Shown here piece after piece: positions 1-12,281 of a stretch of 64,000 nt of DNA. Each line of letters opens with the position of its first letter. Position 1 is the first letter of the stretch. A program made the translations under genes and the position numbers. The stretch covers positions 1-64,000 of the forward strand of contig BDSI01000027.1 in assembly GCA_003117195.1 (NCBI GenBank), given 5' to 3'. The DNA comes from Eudorina sp. 2006-703-Eu-15. Its lineage: Eukaryota > Chlorophyta > Chlorophyceae > Chlamydomonadales > Volvocaceae. The notes beneath the pieces were generated by a model. It did no database searches, was not told where the DNA came from, and was given only the letters and a program-made list of their open reading frames with translations.

Positions 1-3000
1 GGTGACGGAGGTGGCGGACTAGGCGGCAGTGGAGACGGGGGCGGCGGGCTGGGGCGGGTGACGGAGGTGCAGGGCTGGGCGGCGGCATAGGTGGTGGCGG
101 CAGCGGGGGCGGTGAGGGCGGTGCAGGGCTGGGCGGAGGTGAGGGCGGCGCGGGCTAGGTGGGGAGATGGGGTGCAGGGCTGGGAGGCGGAGACGGCTGC
201 TGGGGACTGGGCGGCGGTGACGGGGCGCAGGGCTGGGTGGGAGAAGGCCGTGGCGGTGGGCTCGGGGGTGGCGGCCGGGCGGCGGCGACGGCGGCACAGG
301 GCTCGGCGGCGGCGATGGTGGAGACGGCTGGGTGGGGCAAGGGTGGAGTCGGGCTCGGCGGTGAGGCGGAGACGGAGGCTGCGGGCTGGGAGGCGGGGAA
401 GGCGGCTGGGGGCGGCGGAGATGGCGGAATGGGGCTGGGAGGTGGCAAGGGAGGCAGGGCCGGGCGGTGGCGGTGACGGAGGTGGCGGACTAGGCGGCAG
501 TGGAGACGGGGGCGCGGGCTGGGGCGGGTGACGGAGGTGCAGGGCTGGGCGGCGGCATAGGTGGTGGCGGCAGCGGGGGCGGTGAGGGCGGTGCAGGGCT
601 GGGCGGAGGTGAGGGCGGCGCGGGGCTAGGTGGGGGAGATGGAGGTGCAGGGCTGGGAGGCGGAGACGGCTGGCTGGGGACTGGCGGCGGTGACGGGGGG
701 CAGGGCTGGGTGGCGGAAGGCCGTGGCGGTGGCTCGGGGGTGGCGGCCGGGCGGCGGCGACGGCGGCACAGGGCTCGGCGGCGGCGATGGTGGAGACGGG
801 CTGGGTGGGGGCAAGGGTGGAGTCGGGCTCGGCGTGGAGGCGGAGACGGAGGCTGCGGCTGGGAGGCGGGGAAGGCGCTGGGGCTGGCGGAGATGGCGGA
901 ATGGGGCTGGGAGGTGGCAAGGGAGGCAGGGCCGGGGCGGTGGCGGTGACGGAGGTGGCGGACTAGGCGGCAGTGGAGACGGGGGCGGCGGGCTGGGGGG
1001 TGACGGAGGTGCAGGGCTGGGCGGCGGCATAGGTGGTGGCGGCAGCGGGGGTGAGGGCGGTGCAGGGCTGGGCGAGGTGAGGGCGGCGCGGGCTAGGTGG
1101 GGAGATGGAGGTGCAGGGCTGGGAGGCGGAGACGGCTGCTGGGGACTGGGCGGCGGTGACGGGGGCGCAGGGCTGGGTGGCGGAGAAGGCCGTGGCGGTG
1201 GGCTCGGGGGGCGGGCCGGGCGGCGGCGACGGCGGCACAGGGCTCGGCGGCGGCGATGGTGGAGACGGGCTGGGTGGGGCAAGGGTGGAGTCGGGCTCGG
1301 CGGTGGAGGCGGAGACGGAGGCTGCGGGCTGGGAGGCGGGGAAGGCGGCTGAGGGCTGGGCGGCGGAGATGGCGGAATGGGGCTGGGAGGTGGCAAGGGA
1401 GGCAGGGCCGGGGCGGTGGCGGTGACGGAGGTGGCGGACTAGGCGGCAGTGGAGACGGGGGCGGGCTGGCGGGTGACGGAGGTGCAGGGCTGGGCGGCGG
1501 CATAGGTGGTGGCGGCAGCGGGGGCGGTGAGGGCGGTGCAGGGCTGGGCGGAGGTGAGGGCGGCGGGGCTAGGTGGGGGAGATGGAGGTGCAGGGCTGGG
1601 AGGCGGAGAGGCGGCTGGGGACTGGGCGGCGGTGACGGGGCGCAGGGCTGGGTGGCGGAGAAGGCCGTGGCGGTGGGTCGGGGGGTGGCGGGCCGGGCGG
1701 CGGCGACGGCGGCACAGGGCTCGGCGGCGGCGATGGTGGAGACGGGCTGGGTGGGGGCAAGGGTGGAGTCGGGCTCGGCGGTGGAGGCGGCGACGGAGGC
1801 TGCGGGCTGGGAGGCGGGGAAGGCGGCTGGGGCTGGGCGCGGAGATGGCGGAATGGGGCTGGGAGGTGGCAAGGGAGGCAGGGGCCGGGCGGTGGCGGTG
1901 ACGGAGGTGGCGGACTAGGCGGCAGTGGAGACGGGGGCGGCGGGCTGGGGCGGTGACGGAGGTGCAGGGCTGGGCGGCGGCATAGGTGGTGGCGCAGCGG
2001 GGCGGTGAGGGCGGTGCAGGGCTGGGCGGAGGTGAGGGCGGCGCGGGCTAGGTGGGGGAGATGGAGGTGCAGGGCTGGGAGGCGGAGACGGCGCTGGGGA
2101 CTGGGCGGCGGTGACGGGGGCGCAGGGCTGGGTGGCGGAGAAGGCCGTGGCGGTGGGCTCGGGGTGGGGCGGGGCGGCGGCGACGGCGCAGGGCTCGGCG
2201 GCGCGATGGTGGAGACGGGCTGGGTGGGGGCAAGGGTGGAGTCGGGCTCGGCGGTGGAGGCGGAGACGGAGGCTGCGGGCTGGGAGGCGGGAAGGCGCTG
2301 AGGGCTGGCGGCGAGATGGCGGAATGGGGCTGGGAGGTGGCAAGGGAGGCAGGGGCCGGGGCGGTGGCGGTGACGGAGGTGGCGGACTAGGCGGCAGTGG
2401 AGACGGGGGCGGCGGGCTGGGGCGGGTGACGGAGGTGCAGGGCTGGGCGGCGGCATAGGTGGTGGCGGCAGCGGGGGCGGTGAGGGCGGTGCAGGGCTGG
2501 GCGGAGGTGAGGCGGCGCGGGGCTAGGTGGGGAGATGGAGGTGGGGGCTGGGAGGCGGAGACGGCTGCTGGGACTGGGCGGCGGTGACGGGGGCGCAGGC
2601 TGGGTGGCGGAGAAGGCCGTGGCGGTGGGCTCGGGGTGCGGGCCGGGCGGCGGCGACGGCGGCACAGGGCTCGGCGGCGGCGATGGTGGAGACGGGCTGG
2701 GTGGGGGCAAGGGTGGAGTCGGGCTCGGCGGTGGAGGCGGAGACGGAGGCTGCGGGCTGGGAGGCGGGGAAGGCGGCTGAGGGTGGGCGGCGGAGATGGC
2801 GAATGGGGCTGGGAGGTGGCAAGGGAGGCAGGGGCCGGGGCGGTGGCGGTGACGGAGGTGGCGGACTAGGCGGCAGTGGAGACGGGGGCGGCGGGCTGGG
2901 GCGGGTGACGGAGGTGCAGGGCTGGGCGGCGGCATAGGTGGTGGCGGCAGCGGGGCGGTGAGAGGCGGTGCAGGGCTGGGCGGAGGTGAGGGCGGCGCGG

Positions 3001-6000
3001 GGCTAGGTGGGGGAGATGGAGGTGCAGGGCTGGGAGGCGAGACGGCGCTGGGGACTGGGCGGCGGTGACGGGGGCGCAGGGCTGGGTGGCGGAGAAGGCC
3101 GTGGCGGTGGGCTCGGGTGGCGGGCCGGGCGGCGGCGACGGCGGCACAGGGTCGCGGCGGCGATGGTGGAGACGGGCTGGGTGGGGGCAAGGGTGGATCG
3201 GGCTCGGCGGTGGAGGCGGAGACGGAGGCTGCGGGCTGGGAGGCGGGGAAGGCGGCTGGGGCTGGGCGGCGGAGATGGGGAATGGGGCTGGGAGGTGGCA
3301 AGGGAGGCAGGGGCCGGGGCGGTGGCGTGACGGAGGTGGCGGACTAGGCGGCAGTGGAGACGGGCGGCGGGCTGGGGGCGGGTGACGGAGGTGCAGGGCT
3401 GGGCGGCGGCATAGGTGGTGGCGGCAGCGGGGGCGGTGAGGGCGGTGCAGGGCTGGGCGGAGGTGAGGGCGGCGCGGGGCTAGGTGGGGGAGATGGAGGT
3501 GCAGGGCTGGGAGGCGGAGACGGCGCTGGGGACTGGGCGGCGGTGACGGGGGCGCAGGGCTGGGTGGCGGAGAAGGCCGTGGGGTGGGCTCGGGGTGGCG
3601 GGCCGGGCGGCGGCGACGGCGGCACAGGGCTCGGCGGCGGCGATGGTGGAGACGGGCTGGGTGGGGCAAGGGTGGAGTCGGGCTCGGCGGTGGAGGCGGC
3701 GACGGAGGCTGCGGGCTGGGAGGCGGGGAAGGCGGCTGAGGGCTGGGCGGCGAGATGGCGGAATGGGGCTGGGAGGTGGCAAGGGAGGCAGGGCCGGGCG
3801 GTGGCGGTGACGGAGGTGGCGACTAGGCGGCAGTGGAGACGGGGGCGGCGGGCTGGGGCGGGTGACGGAGGTGCAGGGCTGGGCGGCGGCATAGGTGGTG
3901 GCGGCAGCGGGGCGGTGAGGGCGGTGCAGGGCTGGGCGGAGGTGAGGGCGGCGCGGGGCTAGGTGGGGGAGATGGAGGTGCAGGGCTGGGAGGCGGAGAC
4001 GGCGCTGGGGACTGGGCGGCGGTGACGGGGGCGCAGGGCTGGGTGGCGGAGAAGGCCGTGGCGGTGGGCTCGGGGTGGCGGGCGGGCGGCGGCGGCGGCA
4101 CAGGGCTCGGCGCGGCGATGGTGGACGGGCTGGGTGGGGCAAGGGTGGAGTCGGGTCGGCGGTGGAGGCGGAGACGGAGGCTGCGGCTGGGAGGCGGGGA
4201 AGGCGGCTGAGGGTGGGCGGCGGAGATGGCGGAACGGGGCTGGGAGGTGGCAAGGGAGGCAGGGGCCGGGGCGTGGCGGTGACGGAGGTGGCGGACTAGG
4301 CGGCAGTGGAGACGGGGGCGGCGGGCTGGGGGGGTGACGGAGGTGCAGGGCTGGGCGGCGGCATAGGTGGTGCGGCAGCGGGGGCGGAGGGCGGTGCAGG
4401 GCTGGGGGAGGTGAGGGCGGCGCGGGCTAGGTGGGGAGATGGAGGTGCAGGGCTGGGAGGCGGAGACGGCGGCTGGGGACTGGCGGCGGTGACGGGGGCG
4501 CAGGCTGGTGGAGAAGGCCGTGGCGGTGGCTCGGGGGTGGCGGGCCGGGCGGCGGCGACGGCGGCACAGGGCTCGGCGGCGCGATGGTGGAGACGGGCTG
4601 GGTGGGGCAAGGGTGGAGTCGGGCTCGCGGTGGAGGCGGAGACGGAGGCTGCGGGCTGGGAGGCGGGAAGGCGGCTGGGGCTGGGGCGAGATGGCGAATG
4701 GGCTGGGAGGTGGCAAGGGAGGCAGGGCGGGCGGTGGCGGTGACGGAGGTGGCGGACTAGGCGGCAGTGGACGGGGGCGGCGGGCTGGGGCGGGTGACGG
4801 AGGTGCAGGGCTGGGGGCGGCATAGGTGGTGGCGGCAGCGGGGGCGGTGAGGGCGGTGCAGGGCTGGGCGGAGGTGAGGGCGGCGGGGGCTAGGTGGGGG
4901 AGATGGAGGTGGGGCTGGGAGGGAGACGGCGGCTGGGACTGGGCGGCGGTGACGGGGGCGCAGGGCTGGTGGCGGAGAAGGCCGTGGCGGTGGCTCGGGG
5001 TGGCGGGCCGGGCGGCGACGGCGGCACAGGGCTCGCGGCGGCGATGGTGGAGACGGCTGGGTGGGGGGCAAGGGTGGAGTCGGGCTCGGCGGTGGAGGGC
5101 GAGACGGAGCTGCGGGCTGGGAGGCGGGAAGGCGGCTGAGGGCTGGGCGGCGAGATGGCGGAATGGGGCTGGGAGGTGGCAAGGGAGGCAGGGCCGGGGC
5201 GGTGGCGGTGACGGAGGTGGCGGACTAGGCGGCAGTGGAGACGGGCGGCGGGCTGGGGCGGGTGACGGAGGTGCAGGGCTGGGCGGCGGCATAGGTGGTG
5301 GCGGCAGCGGGGGCGGTGAGGGCGGTGCAGGCTGGGCGGAGGTGAGGGCGGCGCGGGCTAGGTGGGGGAGATGGAGGTGCAGGGCTGGGAGCGGAGACGG
5401 CGCTGGGGACTGGGCGGCGGTGACGGGGGCGCAGGGCTGGGTGGCGGAGAAGGCCGTGGCGGTGGCTCGGGGGTGGCGGCCGGGCGGCGGCGACGGCGGC
5501 ACAGGGCTCGGCGGCGGCGATGGTGGAGACGGGCTGGGTGGGCAAGGGTGGATTCGGGCTCGCGGTGGAGGCGGAGACGGAGGCTGCGGGCTGGGAGGCG
5601 GGGAAGGCGGAGGGCTGGGCGGGCGGAGATGGCGGAATGGGGCTGGGAGGTGGCAAGGGAGGCAGGGGCCGGGGCGGTGGCGGTGACGGAGGTGGCGGAC
5701 TAGGCGGCAGTGGAGACGGGGGCGGCGGCTGGGCCGGGGTGACGGAGGTGCAGGGCTGGGCGGCGGCATAGGTGGTGGCGGCAGCGGGGGCGGTGAGGGC
5801 GGTGCAGGGCTGGGCGGAGGTGAGGGCGGCGCGGGGCTAGGTGGGAGATGGAGGTGGGCTGGGAGGCGAGACGGCGGCTGGGGACTGGGCGGCGGTGACG
5901 GGGGCGCAGGGCTGGGTGGCGAGAAGGCCGTGGCGGTGGGTTCGGGGGTGGCGGGCCGGGCGGCGGCGACGGCGGCACAGGGCTCGGCGGGGCGATGGTG

Positions 6001-9000
6001 GAGACGGGCTGGGTGGGGGCAAGGGTGGAGTCGGGCTCGCGGTGGAGGCGGAGACGGAGGCTGCGGGCTGGAGGCGGGGAAGAGCGGCTGGGGCTGGGCG
6101 GCGGAGATGGCGGAATGGGGCTGGGAGGTGGCAAGGCAGGGGCCGGGGCGGTGGCGGTGACGAGGTGGCGGACTAGGCGGCAGTGGAGACGGGGGGCGGC
6201 GGCTGGGGCGGGTGACGGAGGTGCAGGGCTGGGCGGCGGCATAGGGTGGCGGCAGCGGGGGGCGGTGAGGGCGGTGCAGGGCTGGGCGGAGGTGAGGGCG
6301 GCGCGGGGCTAGGTGGGGGAGATGGGGTGCAGGGCTGGGAGGCGGAGACGGCGGCTGGGGACTGGGCGGCGGTGACGGGGCGCAGGGCTGGGTGGCGGAG
6401 AAGGCCGTGGGTGGCTCGGGGGTGGCGGGCCGGGCGGCGGCGACGGCGGCACAGGGCTCGGCGGCGGCGATGGTGGAGACGGGCTGGGTGGGGCAAGGGT
6501 GGAGTCGGGCTCGGCGGTGGAGGCGGAGACGGAGGCTGCGGGCTGGGAGGCGGGAAGGCGGCTGAGGGGCTGGGCGGCGAGATGGCGGAATGGGGCTGGG
6601 AGGTGGCAAGGGAGGCAGGGGCCGGGGCGGTGGCGGTGACGGAGGTGGCGGACTAGGCGGCAGTGGAGACGGGGGCGGCGGGCTGGGCGCGGGTGACGGA
6701 GGTGCAGGGCTGGGCGGCGGCATAGGTGGTGGCGGCAGCGGGGGCGGTGAGGGCGGTGCAGGGCTGGGCGGAGGTGAGGGCGGCGCGGGGCTAGGTGGGG
6801 GAGATGGAGGTGCAGGGCTGGGAGGCGGAGACGGCGGCTGGGGACTGGGCGGCGGTGACGGGGCGCAGGGCTGGGTGGCGGAGAAGGCCGTGGCGGTGGT
6901 TCGGGGTGGCGGCCGGCGGCGGCGACGGCGGCACAGGGCTCGGCGGCGGCGATGGTGGAGACGGGCTGGGTGGGGCAAGGTGGAGTCGGGCTCGGCGGTG
7001 GAGGCGGAGACGGAGGCTGCGGGCTGGGAGGCGGGGAAGCGGCTGGGGGCTGGGCGGCGGAGATGGCGGAATGGGGCTGGGAGGTGGCAAGGGAGGCAGG
7101 GGCCGGGGGCGGTGGCGGTGACGGAGGTGGCGGACTAGGCGCAGTGGAGACGGGGGCGGCGGGCTGGCGGCGGGTGACGGAGGTGCAGGGCTGGGCGGCG
7201 GCATAGGTGGTGGCGGCAGCGGGGGCGGTGAGGGCGTGCAGGGCTGGGCGGAGGTGAGGGCGGCGCGGGGCTAGGTGGGGGAGATGGAGGTGCAGGGCTG
7301 GGAGGCGGAGACGGCTGCTGGGACTGGGCGGCGGTGACGGGGGCGCAGGGCTGGGTGGCGGAGAAGGCCGTGGCGGTGGTTCGGGGGTGGCGGGCCGGGC
7401 GGCGGCGACGGCGGCACAGGGCTCGGCGGCGGCGATGTGGAGACGGGCTGGGTGGAGGCAAGGGTGGAGTCGGGCTCGGCGGTGGAGGCGGAGACGGAGG
7501 CTGCGGGCTGGGAGGGCGGGGAAAGCGGCTGGGGCTGGCGGCGGAGATGGCGGAATGGGGCTGGGAGGTGGCAAGGGAGGCAGGGGCCGGGGCGGTGGCG
7601 GTGACGGAGGTGGCGGACTAGGCGGCAGTGGAGACGGGGGCGGCGGGCTGGCGGCGGGTGACGGAGGTGCAGGGCTGGGCGGCGGCATAGGTGGTGGCGG
7701 CAGCGGGGCGGTGAGGGCGGTGCAGGCTGGGCGGAGGTGAGGCGGCGCGGGGCTAGGTGGGGGAGATGGAGGTGCAGGGCTGGGAGGCGGAGACGGCTGC
7801 TGGGGACTGGGCGGCGGTGACGGGGGCGCAGGGCTGGTGGTGGAGAAGGCCGTGGCGGTGGGTTCGGGGTGGCGGGCCGGGCGGCGGCGACGGCGGCACA
7901 GGGCTCGGCGGCGGCGATGGTGGAGACGGGCTGGGTGGGGACAAGGGTGGAGTCGGGCTCGGCGGTGGAGGCGGAGACGGAGGCTGCGGGCTGGCAGGCG
8001 GGGAAGGCGGCTGGGGCTGGGCGGTGGTGATGGCGGAATGGGGCTGGGAGGTGGCCGGGGAGGCAGGGGCCGGGGCGGTGGCGGTGACGGAGGTGGCGGA
8101 CTAGGCGGCAGTGGAGACGGGGGCGGCGGGCTGGCGGCGGTGACGGAGGTGCAGGGCTGGGTGGCGGCATAGGTGGTGGCGGCAGCGGGGGCGGTGAGGG
8201 CGGTGCAGGGCTGGGCGGAGGTGAGGGCGGCGCGGGGCTAGGTGGGGGAGATGGAGGTGCAGGGCTGGGAGGCGGAGACGGCTGCTGGGACTGGGCGGCG
8301 GTGACGGGGGCGCAGGGCTGGGTGGCGGAGAAGGCCGTGGCGGTGGGTTCGGGGGTGGCGGGCCGGGCGGCGGCGACGGCGGCACAGGGCTCGGCGGCGG
8401 CGATGGTGGAGACGGGCTGGGTGGGGGCAAGGGTGGAGTCGGGCTCGGCGGTGGAGGCGGAGACGGAGGCTGCGGGCTGGGAGGCGGGGAAAGCGGCTGG
8501 GGCTGGGCGGCGGAGATGGCGGAATGGGGCTGGGAGGTGGCAAGGGAGGCAGGGGCCGGGGCGGTGGCGGTGACGGAGGTGGCGGACTAGGCGGCAGTGG
8601 AGACGGGGGCGGCGGGCTGGCGGCGGGTGACGGAGGTGCAGGGCTGGGCGGCGGCATAGGTGGTGGCGGCAGCGGGGGCGGTGAGGGCGGTGCAGGGCTG
8701 GGCGGAGGTGAGGCGGCGCGGGGCTAGGTGGGGGAGATGGAGGTGCAGGGCTGGGAGGCGGAGACGGCTGCTGGGGACTGGGCGGCGGTGACGGGGGCGC
8801 AGGGCTGGGTGGTGGAGAAGGCCGTGGCGGTGGGTTCGGGGGTGGCGGGCCGGGCGGCGGCGACGGCGGCACAGGGCTCGGCGGCGGCGATGGTGGAGAC
8901 GGGCTGGGTGGGGACAAGGGTGGAGTCGGGCTCGGCGGTGGAGGCGGAGACGGAGGCTGCGGGCTGGCAGGCGGGGAAGGCGGCTGGGGGCTGGGCGGTG

Positions 9001-11868
9001 GTGATGGCGGAATGGGGCTGGGAGGTGGCAAGGGAGGCAGGGGCCGGGCGGTGGCGGTGACGGAGGTGGCGGACTAGGCGGCAGTGGAGACGGGGGCGGC
9101 GGGCTGGCGGCGGGTGACGGAGGTGCAGGGCTGGGCGGCGGCATAGGTGGTGGCGGCAGCGGGGGCGGTGAGGGCGGTGCAGGGCTGGGCGGAGGTGAGG
9201 GCGGCGCGGGGCTAGGTGGGGGAGATGGAGGTGCAGGGCTGGGAGGCGGAGACGGCTGCTGGGGACTGGCGGCGGTGACGGGGGCGCAGGGCTGGGTGGT
9301 GGAGAAGGCCGTGGCGGTGGGTTCGGGGGTGGCGGGCCGGGCGGCGGCGACGGCGGCACAGGGCTCGGCGGCGGCGATGGTGGAGACGGGCTGGGTGGGG
9401 ACAAGGGTGGAGTCGGGCTCGGCGGTGGAGGCGGAGACGGAGGCTGCGGGCTGGCAGGCGGGGAAGGCGGCTGGGGCTGGCGGTGGTGATGGCGGAATGG
9501 GGCTGGGAGGTGGCCGGGGAGGCAGGGGCCGGGGCGGTGGCGGTGACGGAGGTGGCGGACTAGGCGGCAGTGGAGACGGGGCGGCGGGCTGGCGGCGGGT
9601 GACGGAGGTGCAGGGCTGGGTGGCGCATAGGTGGTGGCGGCAGCGGGGGCGGTGAGGGCGGTGCAGGGCTGGGCGGAGGTGAGGGCGGCGCGGGGCTAGG
9701 TGGGGGAGATGGAGGTGCAGGGCTGGGAGGCGGAGACGGCTGCTGGGGACTGGGCGGCGGTGACGGGGGCGCAGGGCTGGGTGGCGGAGAAGGCCGTGGC
9801 GGTGGGTTCGGGGGTGGCGGGCCGGGCGGCGGCGACGGCGGCACAGGGCTCGGCGGCGGCGATGGTGGAGACGGGCTGGGTGGGGGCAAGGGTGGAGTCG
9901 GGCTCGGCGGTGGAGGCGGAGACGGAGGCTGCGGGCTGGGAGGCGGGGAAAGCGGCTGGGGGCTGGGCGGCGGAGATGGCGGAATGGGGCTGGGAGGTGG
10001 CAAGGGAGGCAGGGGCCGGGGCGGTGGCGGTGACGGAGGTGGCGGACTAGGCGGCAGTGGAGACGGGGGCGGCGGGCTGGCGCGGGTGACGGAGGTGCAG
10101 GGCTGGGCGGCGGCATAGGTGGTGGCGGCAGCGGGGGCGGTGAGGGCGGTGCAGGGCTGGGCGGAGGTGAGGGCGGCGCGGGGCTAGGTGGGGGAGATGG
10201 AGGTGCAGGGCTGGGAGGCGGAGACGGCTGCTGGGGACTGGGCGGCGGTGACGGGGGCGCAGGGCTGGGTGGTGGAGAAGGCCGTGGCGGTGGGTTCGGG
10301 GGTGGCGGGCCGGGCGGCGGCGACGGCGGCACAGGGCTCGCGGCGGCGATGGTGGAGACGGGCTGGGTGGGGACAAGGGTGGAGTCGGGCTCGGCGGTGG
10401 AGGCGGAGACGGAGGCTGCGGGCTGGCAGGCGGGAAGGCGGCTGGGGGCTGGGCGGTGGTGATGGCGGAATGGGGCTGGGAGGTGGCCGGGGAGGCAGGG
10501 CCGGGGCGGTGGCGGTGACGGAGGTGGCGGACTAGGCGGCAGTGGAGACGGGGCGGCGGGCTGGCGGCGGGTGACGGAGGTGCAGGGCTGGGTGGCGGCA
10601 TAGGTGGTGGCGGCAGCGGGGGCGGTGAGGGCGGTGCAGGGCTGGGCGGAGGTGAGGGCGGCGCGGGGCTAGGTGGGGGAGATGGAGGTGCAGGGCTGGG
10701 AGGCGGAGACGGCTGCTGGGACTGGGCGGCGGTGACGGGGGCGCAGGCTGGGTGGCGGAGAAGGCCGTGGCGGTGGGCTCGGGGGTGGCGGGCCGGGCGG
10801 CGGCGACGGCGGCACAGGGCTCGGCGGCGGCGATGGTGGAGACGGGCTGGGTGGGGCAAGGGTGGAGTCGGGCTCGCGGTGGAGGCGGCGACGGAGGCTG
10901 CGGGCTGGGAGGCGGGGAAGGCGGCTGGGGGCTGGGCGGTGGTGATGGCGGGATGGGGCTGGGAGGTGGCCGGGGAGGCAGGGGCCGGGGCGGTGGCGGT
11001 GACGGAGGTGGCGGACTAGGCGGCAGTGGAGACGAAGGCGGCGGGCTGGGTGCTGGTGACGGAGGTGCAGGGCTTGGCGGCGGCATAGGTGGTGGCGGCA
11101 GCGGGGGCGGTGAGGGCGGTGCAGGGCTGGGCGGAGGTGAGGGCGGCGCGGGGCTAGGTGGGGGAGATGGAGGTGCAGGGCTGGGAGGCGGAGATGGTGG
11201 TGTTGGGCTGGGAGGCGGAGACGGCGGCTGGGACTGGGCGGCGGTGACGGGGGCGCAGGGCTGGGTGGCGGAGAAGGCCGTGGCGGTGGGCTCGGGGGTG
11301 GCGGCCGGGCGGCGGCGACGGCGGCACAGGGCTCGGCGGCGGCGATGGTGGAGACGGGCTGGGTGGGGGCAAGGGTGGAGTCGGGCTCAGCGGTGGAGGC
11401 GGAGACGGAGGCTGCGGGCTGGGAGGCGGGGAAGGCGGCTGGGGGCTGGGCGGCGGAGATGGCGGAATGGGGCTGGGAGGTGGCCGGGGAGGCAGGGGCC
11501 GGGGCGGTGGCGGTGACGGAGGTGGCGGACTAGGCGGCAGTGGAGACGGGGGCGGCGGGCTGGGTGCTGGTGACGGAGGTGCAGGGCTGGGCGGCGGCAT
11601 GGGTGGTGGCGGCAGCGGGGCGGTGAGGGCGGTGCAGGGCTGGCGGAGGTGAGGGCGGCGCGGGGCTAGGTGGGGGAGATGGAGGTGCAGGGCTGGGAGG
11701 CGGCGATGGAGGCATGGGGCTGGGAGGCGGAGACGGCGGCTGGGGACTGGGCGGAGTCGGCAGCGGTGGGGGTGGCGATGGCAGAGGGGTGATGGAGGGC
11801 GTGGCTTGGCGCAGGCGATGGCGGCCGCGGTCTCGGGGCGGTGGCGGAGGATTGGGAGGAGGCGGGGG
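1..11868 (-). repeat. Pro/Ser stalk 7, at least 23 units of about 486 bp
   Basis: The landmark gactaggcgg recurs at 17, 488, 961, 1,437, 1,913, 2,385, 2,864 and so on to 11,528, giving 24 intervals. Units here lack a 30-bp segment (10 residues) present in the 516-bp units of the other stalks, so the intact length is about 486 bp (162 residues). The last interval (11,014-11,528) is 514 bp and does contain the extra segment. Observed lengths fall from about 486 on the right to 461-480 on the left. Confidence 0.7.
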
Positions 11869-12281
11869 TGTGGTCTCTGCAGCCCACAGCCACGTGTGAT
11901 CCGTCCGCAGCAGGGGCTGTGTGTCGTTGGTGCTGTTGGGCGGGAACAGCGACGCCGTCAGCCACGCTTGGCCTATGTAGTTGAAGTGGCGGATGACGAT
12001 CATGTTGACACCCGCCTCGAGGTCCATGGACACCGCCGTGGAGTTGGACCTGCGCGCGGCTGTATCCGACAACAGCACGCCGTTGAGGAACACGTGCGCC
12101 CAGTCGTCGGCGGCAACATACAGGGTGGCGTTCAGGATGGGGGTCGGCGTGCTCCAGGTGCGGGCAAAGTATGTGTAGGTGAAGGCCGTCTGCGGTGCTG
12201 CGAGCGCCGTGGGGGTCGTCCAGATGGCGATGTTGTTGGCATCCTCGGCAAGCACCCTGTGCCTGTAGTACGGCAGGGAGC
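1..12281 (-). CDS. Long exon, cassette 7 jelly roll + longest stalk, runs off the window
   Basis: The jelly roll (12,281-11,869) is well preserved. It is followed by at least 11.9 kb of Pro/Ser-coding repeat with no domain before the left edge. Frames change in nearly every repeat unit, so the exon cannot be read through as given. A length-corrected version would add roughly 3,900 residues of stalk. Confidence 0.5.
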
